64,000 nt of DNA, from the NCBI GenBank assembly GCA_947044405.1, contig CAMRHE010000655.1, positions 372,001-436,000 on the forward strand, in the 5' to 3' direction. This DNA is from Leptodactylus fallax. Lineage: Eukaryota; Chordata; Amphibia; Anura; Leptodactylidae. Under the pieces are notes generated by a model, which saw only the letters and a list, made by a program, of their open reading frames with translations, did not search any database and was not told the DNA's origin. The position numbers were made by a program, and so were the translations under genes. Positions 14,801 through 29,472 of this stretch are shown in pieces (position 1 is the first letter of the stretch; every line of letters begins with the position of its first letter).

Positions 14801-15918
14801 TATTACAAATCCATACCAGTACAGAGCAGAGGGAGACATTTTTCCTATAGTCCCATACACACACCTGTAGTTTTACACAGATCTGTGCAGGGGCCGCAGG
14901 ACCGAGCCACAAAAACGGAGCAAGTCCAATTCTATTCTAATGATAGGGTCTGTGAAAACCGCAGATGGCACGTTGAGATCATCCGCTTGCTGCCCATTAC
15001 CTTTTTTCCCACAGATAGTTATGGTCTTGTTCCTGAAGTCTAAATTGACATGATGCATACAGAAAACCCACACCGCAGGTCAATTTGCACTATGTTTTTT
15101 GCATTGCGTGCGGACAAGATCTGCCGCTACTGTACAATGCAAAGTATTAGCCACTGGCAAGTCCATAGTGGTGCTGCGTATACAACCTGAGTGGTCCTAT
15201 AAGGGATCATGCATGCGGTCCTATATAGGCTTCATATAAAACAGTCCACAACTTCATATAAATAAGATGGTGGCATGCTCCACTGTATACCACATTAGGT
15301 CGGTATCCTCACCTAGAGTAGATTTTATATATAAAAACACCATAAACCACTGGATGGGGCACTATATGGCAGCACAGTACCACAGGAATCAAATGGAAGC
15401 TACCTCGGTGATGGGACTTCATTTATTTTTAATAGGAAAAGCTGAGTGAATGGGAGCTGAGCTGTAACAGCATGTCACGGACACTACGCAGTGGACTGAG
15501 CGATCTTTGTCCAGCTCCACAACAGCTGATCAGTGGGGGTGCCAGGTGTCAGACCAGTGCTGATCCAATAATGACTAATCTGGCATTTACACGACCGAGC
15601 TTGAGCCATGAAACTCTGTCCGTATGTTGGCCGATTTACCCAGGAGAAGGACTCCTAGCAGTATATAGTATATAATACTGCTGTTCAGTGGGTATGTCAA
15701 GAATCAGACGGCAACTGATCTGATATTGCTGACCTATTCTAAAGGCTGTATTTGACCTTATTACACAGGGTGATGTGCTGACGATGTAGTCGGCTGACCT
15801 GAACCGGAGCGTTATTAGACAGAGCTATTATTGGGAAGGAGCGCTCATTGCTGCTAACAGCCCTGTATAATAGGGTCATATGGCTAGGTAATCAGTCTAG
15901 TCCTGGAAAAGTCTTTTA

Positions 15919-16261
15919 AGGCCAAGGCCCCACGTTGCGTACAAGCTGCGTTTTACATTACCTGCAAATTGGATAGGATTCTGGCTAATCCCATCCACAC
16001 ATTGCAGAAAAAAAATCTGCAGCGGAAATGCTGCGATTTCAAAAAACACTCACGTTTTTGCAAAGCGTGTCAATTATACCTATGGAAACGCTGGCGTTTT
16101 CCATATAGGTATATTAAGGGCAGAAAGTCCGAGGAGGAAAACTGTCTGTGAAAAACGCTGCGGACTTTTCCGATGTTTCCCTATCGATTTAGTAAAAGGA
16201 AAAAAAAAAAGCAATGCATTTCCGCTGTGTTTTTTTAAGCAGTGTTCCATAACGTAGGGCC
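15919..16261. mobile_element. TTA-flanked palindromic MITE
   Basis: TTA at 15916-15918 and 16262-16264 flanks a copy whose left end has GGCCCCACGTTGCG and whose right end reads AACGTAGGGCC. The interior contains inverted AAAAACGCTG and AACGCTGG-type words and is non-coding. It belongs to the same family as the elements at 43211, 51438 and 52467 (GGCCCCACG-type termini, TTA duplication). Confidence 0.65.
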
Positions 16262-17903
16262 TTAACCTAAAAGGGTTTTCCAGGCCCAAAAGGATTTTTT
16301 TATACTTATTACCTGTTCACAGATCACATGCTGAGACCAGTCCTTTTGGAGCTAGACAACCCCTTTCAGCTGCCCAACTACAGCGCCCCCACTAGAAGGG
16401 GTAAAACTTTTTCCTAGCAGCAGCATCTGTACCAGGATGGTCTGTGTAAGGTTAGGTTCACACTTGTGCCGTGCTCTCCGTCGTTCGGATCCGCTGGGGG
16501 AACCCAAGCCTGCCAGCTAAAACAGCGCTTACCAGTAGACATAGACAATAATGGGGTCTGGCAGGTGTATCTCGGGTTCCCACTATTTTTATACTGAAAC
16601 CAGCAGAGAAAAAAAAATCCTCCATACAGGACATGTGGCAGAATCTGTGTGAACGAAGCCTTACAGACACAAACAGACCCCAAGGAACCCCACTGACTAT
16701 AATTGGGTCTGCAGGTCGCCTATTTTTCCCCCTAAAATCATTGGTCAGGCTTGCAAGACTTGTTCCAATCCGGGATTTCTGACGGATCTGAGCCATAAAC
16801 AGGACGGATATTCAATTGAACGGCCCTTTAAACACCGTGAAACTCCCATCACATTTAGTCAGTGACCATCTCCAGCCTCAAAAGTTTTACATTACAAGTT
16901 AGAATAAAAAATCCAGCTTGGGAAATAAACCCCAAACAATAAACCTGGAAGTTCTGCCATTTAGGAAAGTGTGAATAGTTATGGAAATGTCCTGCCCCAG
17001 ATTAAAGTTGTATTTAGCCATAAGAGGGGGCTTCAACAAGGGCCTGTGCGATGACAAATCACAGCTCTGCTTTTGTAGCACTGAGCCTGGGTGGCCGGGG
17101 CAGAGGAAAAGTTTTGTGTGATGATCAGAAGGGGGGAGGGAACGTTCCCTCCTCCATCCACAACCTCCAGACCATAGTGTACAAATCTACAGGCTGCTCC
17201 CAATACAAACACAGATGCAGCAGAGCCGAGAGAGTCATTCAGCTCAATGTTTAGAGAGGTGGTATTGTATCTCTGCAAAACAACGCATCATGATGCACAA
17301 AGGAAAAGGTTAAGCGACAAACTCAGCTCTGCTACTACAGACGCTATAACATGCGGAAATATCCCTGCTTGGTGCTGCATTTATTTCATCCCTGCTTGGT
17401 GCTGCATTTATTTCGCAGTCTGGCTGTGACACTAGAGAAGTCTGATTCCAGCCTAGCACTTCCCTTCTCATCCTGGAAACATTCCTATACTTCCATGTTC
17501 TTTTAAAGGGCCGGCCCCTCCCCCTGGATGTGTTCCCTCCTGCGTTCCACCCTGGGGCCAACAACAGGGGGAAAACCAGCAGCCAGAGACGAGCCTTGTG
17601 CAAAACAATTGCAAGATTTTTTTTTTGATTAGTTCTTATTTCAATCACTTTGTCAATTCGCTTGGAAAAGATACAAAGTAACAAAAACATTCAGCATGAT
17701 ACAAAGTAACGTAACACATGGCATGAAATGTGCTGGGTGACAAGTAAATATTTAGTATCTGGCCACACTGTAGCACTTACAGTAAGTAAGCTGCACACTT
17801 TCTATTATACTTAAAGGGACAGTCACTAAGTACGCATTCACACTGTGCAGAAAAAACTAAATAGATTTTGATGCAGTTTTTGATTTTACAAGTGAACATG
17901 TTA

Positions 17904-18046
17904 CGCTAGGTTCACACTAGAGTTCGGGTCCACATGGGGACCCGAAAGATGGAGAGTCTGTCCGCTTAAAGCTGTTACCCATAGACTTGCAGGACTTTTT
18001 AGATGGAATCTGCGGCAGAGTCTCCTACACGGGTGTGAACCTAGCC
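17904..18046. mobile_element. Short TTA-flanked MITE
   Basis: The element has 14-bp inverted ends, CGCTAGGTTCACAC on the left and GTGTGAACCTAGCC on the right, and is bordered by TTA at 17901-17903 and 18047-18049. The length is 143 bp. A 3-bp TTA/TAA duplication is typical of PIF/Harbinger elements. The same GCTAGGTTCACAC terminus recurs at 12598 (left half only) and 56454. Confidence 0.85.
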
Positions 18047-18430
18047 TTAAACAAATTTCACTTGCAAAATTAAGAGACTGCGTTTTTTTTTTCCCCCCCA
18101 ATACAGTTTTGATGCACTTTTAACTGCACTGTGTGAATGCAGCCTAAGGGTATGTTCACACGGCTAAATTTTTCCACTTGATCAAATTCTGCACCTGCCA
18201 GGTGGTGTTTTCCCCCATTTACTTCAATGGGAGTTATCGGGTACAATCCACCTGAAGATCGAGCATGACGCTTATTTTTCTCCGCTACCTGTAAAAGTCA
18301 GCGATAGAAAAAAAAATTAAGTGTCTGCCTCCCATTGAACTCAAAGGTGGCTGGTTTTAGGCAGAAGTAGGAGCCAATTTTGAGGCGAAATCTGCCTCAT
18401 ATTCCGCCGTGAAATCACAATCCGTTTCGG

Positions 18431-18646
18431 TGCAGTCTTTAGCCAAAGCCAAAAGCGGACTCAAAAAGCAAAGTAAATATAAAGGAAGGGCTTGGGCCAT
18501 ATTCACACGCCAGCGTCCTTTTCTAGGCCGTGAAAAACATATAAATTTGTCCTTTATACGGACACTGTGTGAATATAGCGCAAGCCCTTCCTTTATATTT
18601 ACTTCGCTTTTGGAGTCCACTTTTGGATTTGGCTAAAGACCTGCAC
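18431..18646. repeat. Long inverted repeat (hairpin)
   Basis: Two arms of roughly 80 bp pair with few mismatches. The left arm holds TAGCCAAAGCCAAAAGCGGA and AAATATAAAGGAAGGGCTTG; the right arm holds CAAGCCCTTCCTTTATATTT and TTTGGATTTGGCTAAAGAC. The loop is about 60 bp. It lies inside a larger region bounded by GTATGTTCACACGG near 18150, so it is probably the core of an older MITE. Confidence 0.85.
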
Positions 18647-21198
18647 CAAAAAGTTGTGCATGGGTGGAATGAGATGAATATTAGGTTTTTAGGATCCCTG
18701 TTTTTAAAGGAAGCAACTGGAACGTCAATCCTTTGCTTTCTTTTTATAACCATTCCCATTGTTTTCTATCGGATCAACGCACCTGCCGAGACTGACAGGG
18801 ATAGGGACATGTCCATTTTGATGTCCGTAAAAAATAAAATATAAAAAACACCCATTTTTCAATTGTACTTTCCACTGTTGTGTGAATAAGGTCTTATATC
18901 TGAATACTTATCCCTGCCGGATCCACTTCTGACTGGCTCAAAAACTGCACCAAAAACTGTATGATGGAAATAGTAGCAGCCCCTGTTTATAACAGGTCCT
19001 TAGTGCTCAGGCACATGGTAAAGTCACGTGCATGACGCTATATGGCGGTACAGAGTCCCTATGGGTCGGTGTTATGCTCCCATAGACTTTAATTGTACCG
19101 CCACACAGAGACATGGTATTAACCCCCTAGAGGCAATGCTTTAGGAGAAAATACCTACATAATCTATCACATCACATCCTTGTAAAAAGCCTCAGTATGG
19201 ACCTATAGTGTTCTATGGATGCCATATTACTAATCCGCAGCACACAGATCGGCAAGTTTACATTCACCAGATCTGCATATTGCGAATCAGACAGGTATTT
19301 AATACAGGATCACACCGATTTTTGCTGTAAAGATGCACATCATATTGTACAAGTCTCAACCCCATTCAATGCAGATAATCCAATCCACGGGAATAAACCC
19401 CATACAAGTTATTTGTGCAGATTTATTCTGCATGCAAACAGGTTTGCACAAACCCCATTCACATGCAGATTTGTGTGCAGGTCTGAATGGCCCCTTACAC
19501 AGCCAGGGAAATAGTTGCTATTCCTGTAGAACTTTACTGTAACATCCAGATGTTACACAAATGTAACCTGAAAAACAGGTACTGACAGGCACAGTATACA
19601 TGCCGCCAGTGGGAGAGTCTATGTATTCGTCACATGGCTGCCAGGCAATGGCTGACCGGCGCCACCATGTCAGTATGGACAATATGTCACCAACATGTAA
19701 TGCAACACTGGATGACAGCTCGTGGTGCACTAACAGAACCGGTTACCTATAAAGGGTCTCATCCATACTGAAGTTTTTTTTTTTAACCATTGCAGTCCCT
19801 ATCCTGGCAATATCAGCACATCTGAATTTCCTATTGACGTCAAAGGATTGCCCTGCACCACTACAAGGGATTCTATAGAAGCATTTCCAGGAACGTTTCC
19901 TAGAACTGCTCCTGGGCCCTGCTAAAAAAAAATCTCTACCTACCCCCTCCCTAAGTTACGACAGGCTATTTATAGTATGGGAGTCTTCTTAATGTAGCTG
20001 GGGGCCCTTATGGGCACCGGGTGTGACCGATATCCCTACACCCCCTGCAGTTAGACCCATATTAGTAGGATAGATCATGCGCAGATCACACAGACAGACA
20101 GGCTATAACAGGATACGGCCGGCTGTAATAAGTACAAGGGGACTAATGCAGCGTTATAGTGACAGGTATAGAATTTTTCCAAATTTTTGATTCTAGACGC
20201 GTTTCAATGCCTGGCACATCTGTCTCCAGCACAGCCTGCTCGCCCAAATCAGAATTGCACCCAATACCCAAAGTCAGCACAAAAAGTGCACAAACAAGTC
20301 CCAACCAGGTGAGCTATGAAACGTATTAAAAAATTGTTAAAATATTGGCAAAAAAAAAAAAAAAAAGGGAAAGATCTGATTGCAGAAGAGTCTGCCCATC
20401 TCGGCACTTAAGGGGTTACGTCTTCAAGGCTGAGCTAAAAGATCAGAGGCAGCTGGAGAACAAACCATATAAAGCTATTAATAAATGACTTCCAGATCAC
20501 CATTACTACACAGGACCCACAGTGTACAGCGGAGGCGCTCTCCTCCCCCACACCCTGACTCTCAGATGTGGGAGTGAACAGGACTCTACATGTAAATTCT
20601 CCACCCCCCTCCACCACACTCACGCCTCTGGCTACAAAGTTGAGGGAAAAAGAAAAAAAAAAAAAAAGTAAAAAAGTTGCATTGACCCCAGAGGAAAGCA
20701 GAGATTGCACAGCACAGGCCACAGACACAAAGACGTCACCGCCATCGCTGCGACTAGTGCACGACAACGTCACCGTATACCTGATCACATATTTACAATA
20801 CATTGTGAGAGTCGGTATAGGGCAGGTATATAGGGGCAATGCTAAAGGTTTATAGTTAGACCTGACAACTCATCCAAAAAGATTACATTGGCAGAAAATA
20901 TTCCATTGGAAATATTATAAATGCCCCCAATAGTGGACACCACCTACTATGCCCAGTGCCATAGGGGGCAGATCTATAGGGGCAACTATAATGTACAGGA
21001 TTTAGTGTGGGAAAGGTAGGGGGGGCACAAACTTATTACAACATCATCCCCCACCTGACAGGTCATCAGACCCCTGGAGTTTAGCAAGTGGGGTGCAAAA
21101 CTTATTAATCAGTGCAATTACCCCAACTATAGAGTGTCCCTCATATACTCCCCCCACTATTACTAGAGCACAGCGCCCCCTATTGCACTATTAAGTCA

Positions 21199-21965
<767 letters not shown>

Positions 21966-24900
21966 CGGGACGCGTTACAGTGCAACTTTGTAAGGACTAC
22001 AGTGCGACGAAAGAGTCTTTAGGGAAGCATTGAAGGCACTCAATAGGGATACAAGGGTGATCGTGGTCAGGTGCAGGACTGGTGTGAAACAAGATGTGGC
22101 CCTGGACAAAATGAGAAGTGGGGCCCCAAATGCTGACATACAAATAACACAGTTCAGAACACAGTGCAGCACTTCAGTGGTGCTGCCAGGGTCTTCACCA
22201 TCTATAAACGTGTGTGTGTATCAAATAATACCGCTATACAACAAAATGTATCTTACAATAATAATACAATAACCGCTATACTAGATACTACGTAGTGATG
22301 ATAGTAGGGCACCACAGAGCAAAAGTAGCAGTGACCTCACAGATTGGTTGGATTAGTGATTTAATAATACTCCTTATCTATCCCCCCCCCCCAAAAAAAA
22401 AAAACAGTAATAGCAACCCCGTATTTCCCCAACCATTGTTAAGCGTAGTAGGTAATAGTGTCCCATCACAGAGTTTAGTGCCCCTTATAAATAATAGTGC
22501 CCCCTATCAGTTATAGTACCCCCTTATGTTTACATGCCAGGAGCTGCGTTGCTCACGTGCTGTACAAAGTGTAGCGGTGGTCTTTAAGTACTGCAGCGTT
22601 GTCCCATTGAAGTTGCAAGTGAGCAGCGTGGCATGTAAACATTAGAGGGAGCCACGCTGTCCTGGAGCAGCTGATCTGCAGGGGTGCCAGGTGTTGATAA
22701 CCTATATTAAAAACATCCTAAGGATAGGCTATTGTGGAAAACCTCTTTAACACTCACCCCCGCTATGTGGTTGCTGAAGAACATGGTCAAACGGTTATTA
22801 TCCCCTCCCCACCAGGAGTCGTACATCATGCCACTGGTAATGGTACCCAAACTTGGTGCGTTCGGGTACCCGACCCCGACCGTCAACGCTGAAGTTCGGG
22901 TCCAGCTCATCCCTAAAGCTGGTTGATGGACTGCTGAGCAGCCAATCAACCAGCTTTAACCCCTTCACGCATTGTCATGTACATGTATGTGGGTAGTTAC
23001 CGCATCCCCACATACACGTATGTGATGGTGATCGAGCGGGCTCAGAGGCAGAGCCCGTGCGATCACTGTGGGAGCCCAGCTGTATCTGACAGCCAGACTC
23101 CCGCTGCAGTAGCAGGGACGGTGATAACACTGAGCCCCGCTGTTTAAGCCTTAAAGGGGTTTTCTGGGCAAAATTTTTTTTTTTTTTTAAATGTCTGTTT
23201 GTTCTATTAATGGGTTAATAAATGCACCCATATACCTTTAGCCGTGTTTTGAGTGATTTCTGGGTGTCTCTGGGAGCTCCTGGTATCTTCTGCATTTGTT
23301 TACATGGTTCAGCTTCCTGCTATGTAACTTCCACATTAACCCCTCTCACCTTATTCCCCTCTCTCTCCCTCCTTCCCATACACCCCCTACCTGTCTCTCT
23401 AGCTATCCTGCCCACTACTAGCCCTTCCCTCCTACTCAGCCCAACCCCCGACCCCATTATATACTTACCTCTCTTCCTTCCATGGCTTCTTCCTGTGGGA
23501 CGGCCCATCCTTCTTCACTGATTCTGCAGGCGCACGCTCTTCTCCCAGCGCTGCTCTGTGCTCTGCAGCGACGATCCACCTCTACTGCGCATGCGTGGGA
23601 GCTGTGCAATAGAGGTGGATTATTGGCAGCAGTGCGCAGAGCAGCGCTAGGAGAAACAGCAGCAGTCAGAAAAGAAGGAGGAGTCGTCGCGCAAGAAGAA
23701 GGCTGGAAGGTAAGTGTGATGGAGTGCATGGGGGGGGGGGGGGGAGGAGGAGTAGTGATGATTCATTTCCGGAAATGGGGAAACGGATAGTCACCGGATA
23801 ATCAGAAATTGATTTTTGATTAATTATGTGATTTAGAAAGTAGGGGGGGGGGGGGGTTAGATTAGTGTAGGAATTTCCATTTATCCTGGACAACGCCTTT
23901 AAGATGCCACAGTCAATAGTGACCACTGCACCTTAGGTGTTTGTCATTGAAACTGAATGCCGCGGGCGGCATCGGGAGCAGGTGTTAGCCGTAACTGACA
24001 GCTAACACCCTGCTCCTTAACCCCCGGTCACAGCTGAGCTCTGATCGGGGGTTTTAACCCCTTGAATGCCGCGGTCAAACATGACAGTGGCATCCAAGGG
24101 GTTCCATTGTGCCAAATGTCCCCCTCGGCACCCCGTGGCGAGATCAGAGGGTGCCCATATGTATCTTCTGCAGCCTAGGGTCTGGTCAGTGACCCCCAGA
24201 CTGCTAGGAGCTCCAAGTACCTAGTTGATCCTGCCAAGAAGAGAGGAAGTCAGCCTATGCGTCTGCATAGGCTGACTTCCCTCTATAGACTGCAATATAT
24301 GTGTAGTCTATAGTGCTGAATCAGCGATCAGTGTATTGCTGGTTCAGGTCCCATAGTGGGACATCACTAGAAAGTAAAAAAAAAAAAAAAAAGACTCTAA
24401 CGCAGATGTTTACCTAGCCTGAGCTGCAATAATACCCCAAACAACCTGTGCCAGACGTGGTATTTGGAGGGCAGCCGCCATGTTTTTCTAATCCTGGGCA
24501 GCCCCTCTTCTCTTTCATGATTTCACTGGAGTGAGGACATAGGAAGTCATCTATTGGGCGCTATGGTGGCCACTAGTCTATCTTTGATCGGGCATTATAC
24601 TAGACGCACGCAGTCCTCTACGCGTGTTGTATACTTTATTGCCCATTTAAGGCAGCAATGAGATAAAATATAGGCTAATGACACCAAAGCCAGCTGGCTC
24701 AGTGCTTACATATTCCAATAAAAGAGATGATGCTGAGACTTGGCCGGAGATCTTGTGTTATCTACTTACAAGCTTCAGATAATCACTTTGAAGCATCTAA
24801 AAAAATAAGACACAAATATTTTTGGCAGGACCAGCCAACTAGCTTAGGGGGTGCTGACTCTCTCCGGCAAATGATGTCAGGGGAAAGAATCAGCGATGTT

Positions 24901-25083
24901 AAATTTCAACACCCAATTTTTGTTGCTGTCAGGGGAGTTAAGGCATTATGCAGCAATATACTCCTCACTCCTCATCGAGAACACCTGCATGCTCAGTCTA
25001 GCCAAGTGTGCCTTTGTATAGAAAAAAAAAAAAAAAAGTATGGATATTCGATGTCAGTTGAACATGCATTTGTCTAGCAGCTA
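21966..25083. other. Intergenic region upstream of the YAP1 promoter
   Basis: No gene is recognisable. Frog-type repeat debris is present, including the inverted CATGTATGTGGG and CACATACACGTATG words near 22980-23020, two G runs (about 23729-23744 and 23845-23856), and a T/C-rich strand asymmetry at 23330-23470 (CTCTCTCCCTCC and similar). Short ORFs here lack any family signature. Confidence 0.6.
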
Positions 25084-25087
25084 TTAA

Positions 25088-25400
25088 AGGGGTTGTCCGG
25101 CCCCAAATTGAATTTTCATACTAATGACCTATCTACAGGTCATCAGTATGTGATCTGTTGGGGTCCAGGTCTGTTTTAGCAGCCTCATATACATGTAATC
25201 CGAGCAGTGCTGCAGTTCCTCAGAATCAACACTATGCAGTGGAGGGGGCTGCTGCATTGCTCCTATTATGTGACGGACGCTGCTAGAACAGATAATCTGT
25301 GTGGGGTCCAGATGTCAGACCCCCACAGATCACATACTGATGACCTATCCTGTGGATAGGTTGTCAATATGAAAATTTGATTTGGGTCCGGAAAACCCCT
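25088..25400. mobile_element. TTAA-flanked palindromic MITE
   Basis: TTAA at 25084-25087 and 25401-25404 borders inverted ends AGGGGTTGTCCGG and CCGGAAAACCCCT. The arms include ATGACCTATCTACAGGTCATC on the left and ATGACCTATCCTGTGGATAG on the right. There is no coding capacity. A related half copy begins at about 25423 and runs to about 25825. Confidence 0.8.
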
Positions 25401-26020
25401 TTAAAGTATATGGGCACCTTAAAGGGGTTTTCCAGCAATCCAAGTCCCCCCCAAGGTAGGTAGTCAGTATCTAATCATTGGGGGTCTGACACATGGACCC
25501 TGAAGCGATCAGTTGATCTTGGTACTGGAAGCTGCAGCAAAGGACGGACCAGAAGCAGCTCTGCTTTTATTAAGGTAGGACCAGAGCTGCAGTTCCCTGA
25601 CACTATCACTATACAGTAAAAGGGGCTGTAACTCTGCTCCTATTACTTGGATAATGGGAGAGCAGCCTCTGGCTCGGTACATTACTGTAGCTTTCTGCCT
25701 CCAGAGGTAGCTGGATTAGCCGATTGGTGCGGGTGTGATACCCAGACCCCACACCAATCAGATACTGATGACCTATCCTATGGACAGGGCATCAGTATGA
25801 AAAAAATCCCAAAACTCCGTTGAAGAGACACTCCAGTAATTTTTTTTTTCATTCCTTATGCACCTATTCCTCCAATATATATAACTCAGCCAGTACTACT
25901 TTATTTAGTTTTTCCTTTTCATCTAAAAATTCATGGGGTCCTTCTCTTCAGTTGGGTCATGTGATGTCATGGTGACCCACTGGGAATTACATATACTTCT
26001 GTTCTCTCCAGAAGCTTCCT

Positions 26021-26860
26021 GTGTCAGATACCGTGATCTGTAATACGGGGGCACCTCAGGGTACGCTTCTCGCCCCTTTCCTCTTCACACTGTACACTGC
26101 AGATATTAGGTGTAACTCGTCTAGCTGCTACCTACAGAAGTATTCTGACGACTCTGCAATAGTGGGTCTCATCACAGACGATGATGATAGGGAGTACAGA
26201 GAACTGAACTGGGATTTTGTGGACTGGTACCAGCGGAACCACCTGAAGATTAACGTGGGGAAGACCAAGGAGATGATGGTGGACTTCCGTAAAGGCAGAT
26301 GCCCTCCTGAACCAGTGGACATCCTGGGGACGGGCATCGAGATTGTGAACACCTATAAGTACCTGGGTTTGCTCCTTAATAATAAGCTGGACTGGGCAGA
26401 TCATATGGAGGCCCTGTACAGGAAGGGCCACAGCATGCTCTACCTGCTTAGGAAGCTGAGAGCCTTTGGAATCCGGGGGGCACTTCTTAGGACTTTCTTC
26501 AACTCGGTAGTGGCATCAGCCATCTTCTTCGGAGTGGCCTGCTGGGGGAGCAGTATATCAACCAGGGACAGAAATAAACTTGACAAGCTGATTAGAAAGG
26601 CCAGCTCTGTCCTGGGGAGCCCACTGGACCCAGTGCAGGTGGTGGGTGACAGAAGGATACTGTCCGTGGTGAGCTCCATGCAGAAGAAGAAGTCCCATCC
26701 CATGCATGAGACTGTGATAGCGCTGCGCAGTACTGTCAGTGACCGACTGCTCCACCCTAGGTGTGAGAAGGAGCGCTATCGGAAGTCTTTCCTCCCCACC
26801 ACGGTTAGGCTGTACAACCAACACCGATCTAAGCGGAGATCATTACACACAGAGAACTGA
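26021..26860 (+). pseudogene. CR1/L2-type LINE reverse transcriptase, 5'-truncated copy 1
   Basis: The open frame encodes the C-terminal part of a non-LTR retrotransposon reverse transcriptase. It begins in the RT domain with NTGAPQGTLLAPFLFTLYTA and the catalytic box YSDDSAIVGLI, the Y-x-D-D motif in which only the second residue is unusual. It continues through HLKINVGKTKEMMVDFRKGR, the thumb region YKYLGLLLNN and the C-terminal ERYRKSFLP segment to a natural stop. The endonuclease and the first RT blocks are missing because the copy is 5'-truncated just before 26021, which is normal for LINE insertions. The frame is uninterrupted over 279 codons, so the insertion is young, but it cannot mobilise itself. 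The 3' UTR extends to roughly 26945. Clade assignment (CR1/L2/Rex1 group) is by motif style. Confidence 0.88.
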
Positions 26861-27319
26861 AATATCTCTCTGCCTGTTAAATCCCCCCCCCCCCTCCTCC
26901 TCTGCTACTTCCTATCTGTCTGTCTGCTATCAATGTAATGCCACAAACACAGAGGGGACACAAACTCTGAGCACAAATACTGCTGATGAGTAGACAGCTC
27001 CTGTCACACAGTTATAATGGAGAAGATGACAGTGCAGGCTAACCGTATATTTGTAGTCTTGTAGGTTATTTACAAGCATATAGAGAGAGAAGGTATATCA
27101 CCTTAGCTTTTCGGCAGGCAGGGATGGTGCTGTCTCTAGCTGCTATTGTGATGATGCATCATGAGATTGATAGAAGAGTACAGAGGAAGAGAAATCTAAA
27201 AAAGTGTGTGATCAGAAGCAGACAGGAGGCTGAACTGCAGAGCAATAAGTGTAATATACATAGAAGAAGTGCAAAGGGTATCAGGTGAGGGGTGCAGAAA
27301 TGAAAAACAAGGCTATGGA

Positions 27320-27542
27320 AGAATACTGTCAGATGAGGCATTCCTTATAGCCCCGTGACGACGCTGAGCTGTAAGGCCGCCTTTCTGACAGTAAAGGAAT
27401 ATCGGTGCTGAAACTAACGGCACCAATATCTTTGGTAGCCCGGCACATACCGGCAAAGCTGATAGTGTACTGAATTCAGCGCACTGTTAGCTTTATAGCG
27501 GTATATAATACTGCCAATGTTAGAGAACATGAAAGGTCCTCT
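27320..27542. repeat. Partial copy of the AAGGTCCTCTTTAA MITE family
   Basis: This segment shares GGCCGCCTTTCTGACAGT, ACCGGCAAAGCTGA and GTATATAATACT with the fuller element at 53962-54350 and ends ACATGAAAGGTCCTCTTTAA. Only the right portion is clear. It is immediately followed by another MITE at 27547. Confidence 0.7.
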
Positions 27543-27546
27543 TTAA

Positions 27547-27792
27547 AGGGGTTTTCCCACGAAGTAAGTTATACCCTATCCATAGGATTGTTCGTCCCCT
27601 GTTCTGAATGGAGCGGTGGCCAGACACCGCTCCATTCATTTCAGTGGGAGAGTCTAAGATAGTCGAGCACTGTACTTTTGGCCGTATCTCTGGCTCTTCC
27701 ATTGAATCGAATGGAACAGTGTGCATACTGCCCGACCACTGCTTCACCGATCCTATGAATAGGGGATAACTTGCTTTTGTGGGACACCCCCT
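27547..27792. mobile_element. TTAA-flanked palindromic MITE
   Basis: TTAA at 27543-27546 and 27793-27796 surrounds inverted ends AGGGGTTTTCCCACGAA and the mirrored TTTTGTGGGACACCCCCT. Inner arms such as ACCCTATCCATAGGAT and ATCCTATGAATAGGGGAT also pair, as do CCGCTCCATTCA words at the centre. It is non-coding. Confidence 0.8.
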
Positions 27793-29472
27793 TTAAGTTC
27801 AGCACTCTGTAGATGCAACATATATGGGCAGACTAGGGATGAACTAAAGTGAACACTACTTGTTTATGTCGAACAGATTTTGTGATATACGTGACTCATT
27901 GTTTCCAATTACATAGAATATATCTATAAATTAGTGATAACCAGCGGGTGACCCCATGAGAGAGCTGACCTTTGGACCGTGTGGTAGGATGGTTGGGTCA
28001 GCGCTACTCTATCACCCATCACATGCGTCCTTCTTCTCCAGAAGTCTATCTACTTCCCATCATGTCAGATATGTATCGCAGAGGAGTATCTACACCTGGG
28101 ATCAGCGCTGTAAAAGACATTACTCATACATGTTATCTTACATTCAGAGAAGAGGAGGTCAGCAAAGACTCAACATACAAATTAGAATTTCAGATCTCAC
28201 ATTCATCATTCGGCTCAGTAGGTAGCGGCCGATGGAAGTATAAATTAAAGGGATTGTTCAGCTTTGGCATTTCCGCCCACACTGAAAGTTGACTGGTATC
28301 TGGTATCTCTAGGATACAACCCAATAGACAACACAATAAATATTTCATACATGAGATCAATATTACATCATATATATGAAAATTCCTGTTAGCCCACCCA
28401 TCCATATACCCCAGGGCAGACAGGAAAAAAAACTGATAAAAAATGAAAAATAGTTTACACAAATTCCTGAATCATGATTTATTTTTATTTTTTTTTATCC
28501 AGCTTATTTTTTGATCTATTGGAATTTTTTTTTTCATTTCACAGCCCTATTCATGAGATGTTCCCATCCCCTCACCAATAGGTTTAACATTTTTTTCATT
28601 ATTTTTATAAAAAATAGAACGAAAACACCATAAACATGCTAATACAATAAAAAAAATAGAGCCAAAATGAACCTCCTAGTGATAGTCGTAACTGTCTATT
28701 GTATATACACATTACTACATTAGTTATCAAAAGGGAAAAAAAATCTGCAGTGTCTATCAAAAATTTTTCTAATTCTACAACCCTGTTCACAAGGTGTTCC
28801 CTTCCCCTCACCAAGCAGGAAACATGAACAATCGACATACCCCATTATAGTCAATGAGGTTCGCCTTGCTCCAAGTGTAACCGCTGTTTTACCGGTCCAC
28901 CTCTCTGTCATTCGGATCCATCTAGTGTGAACCTAGCATCAGAAATCTTTAAGGGAATATTCCATTAATAACAAGTTATCTTGTATCCACTGAATAGGGA
29001 ATAATTGGTAGCTCAGTTGGGACCCACATCAATAATAACAACCAGGGTCTTGAATCCGCCCAGTGTTTGAATGGAGCCAAATCTGGGCAGCAAAGAGAAC
29101 CCAAGTCCAGTGCTCAACTGCGGAACTGGATAGCAACATGCATGTACAACCACCCCTCCATCCAAAGTGTTGGACTCTGGACCCCCGTTCTCATGATCAG
29201 TGAGAGTCCCACCCATTAGATTCCCACCGATCTAGCAGTTATCCATGTCCAATAACTTGTTATTACCAGAATAATCCTTTAACCGATTTGCCATAAAATT
29301 AAATACTCCACTTCTAAAAGGTAAATCGTAAGATTACCTGCCCCAGGGACATACGGAGTTAACTCATAGGCTAATTTCTGTAAAATATAAATGGTGAATT
29401 ATATAATTAATGTACAATATTAAATTTAATGAATCCCTCAGCCCTAGTGATTCTGGGACAGAGAGGAATTAA

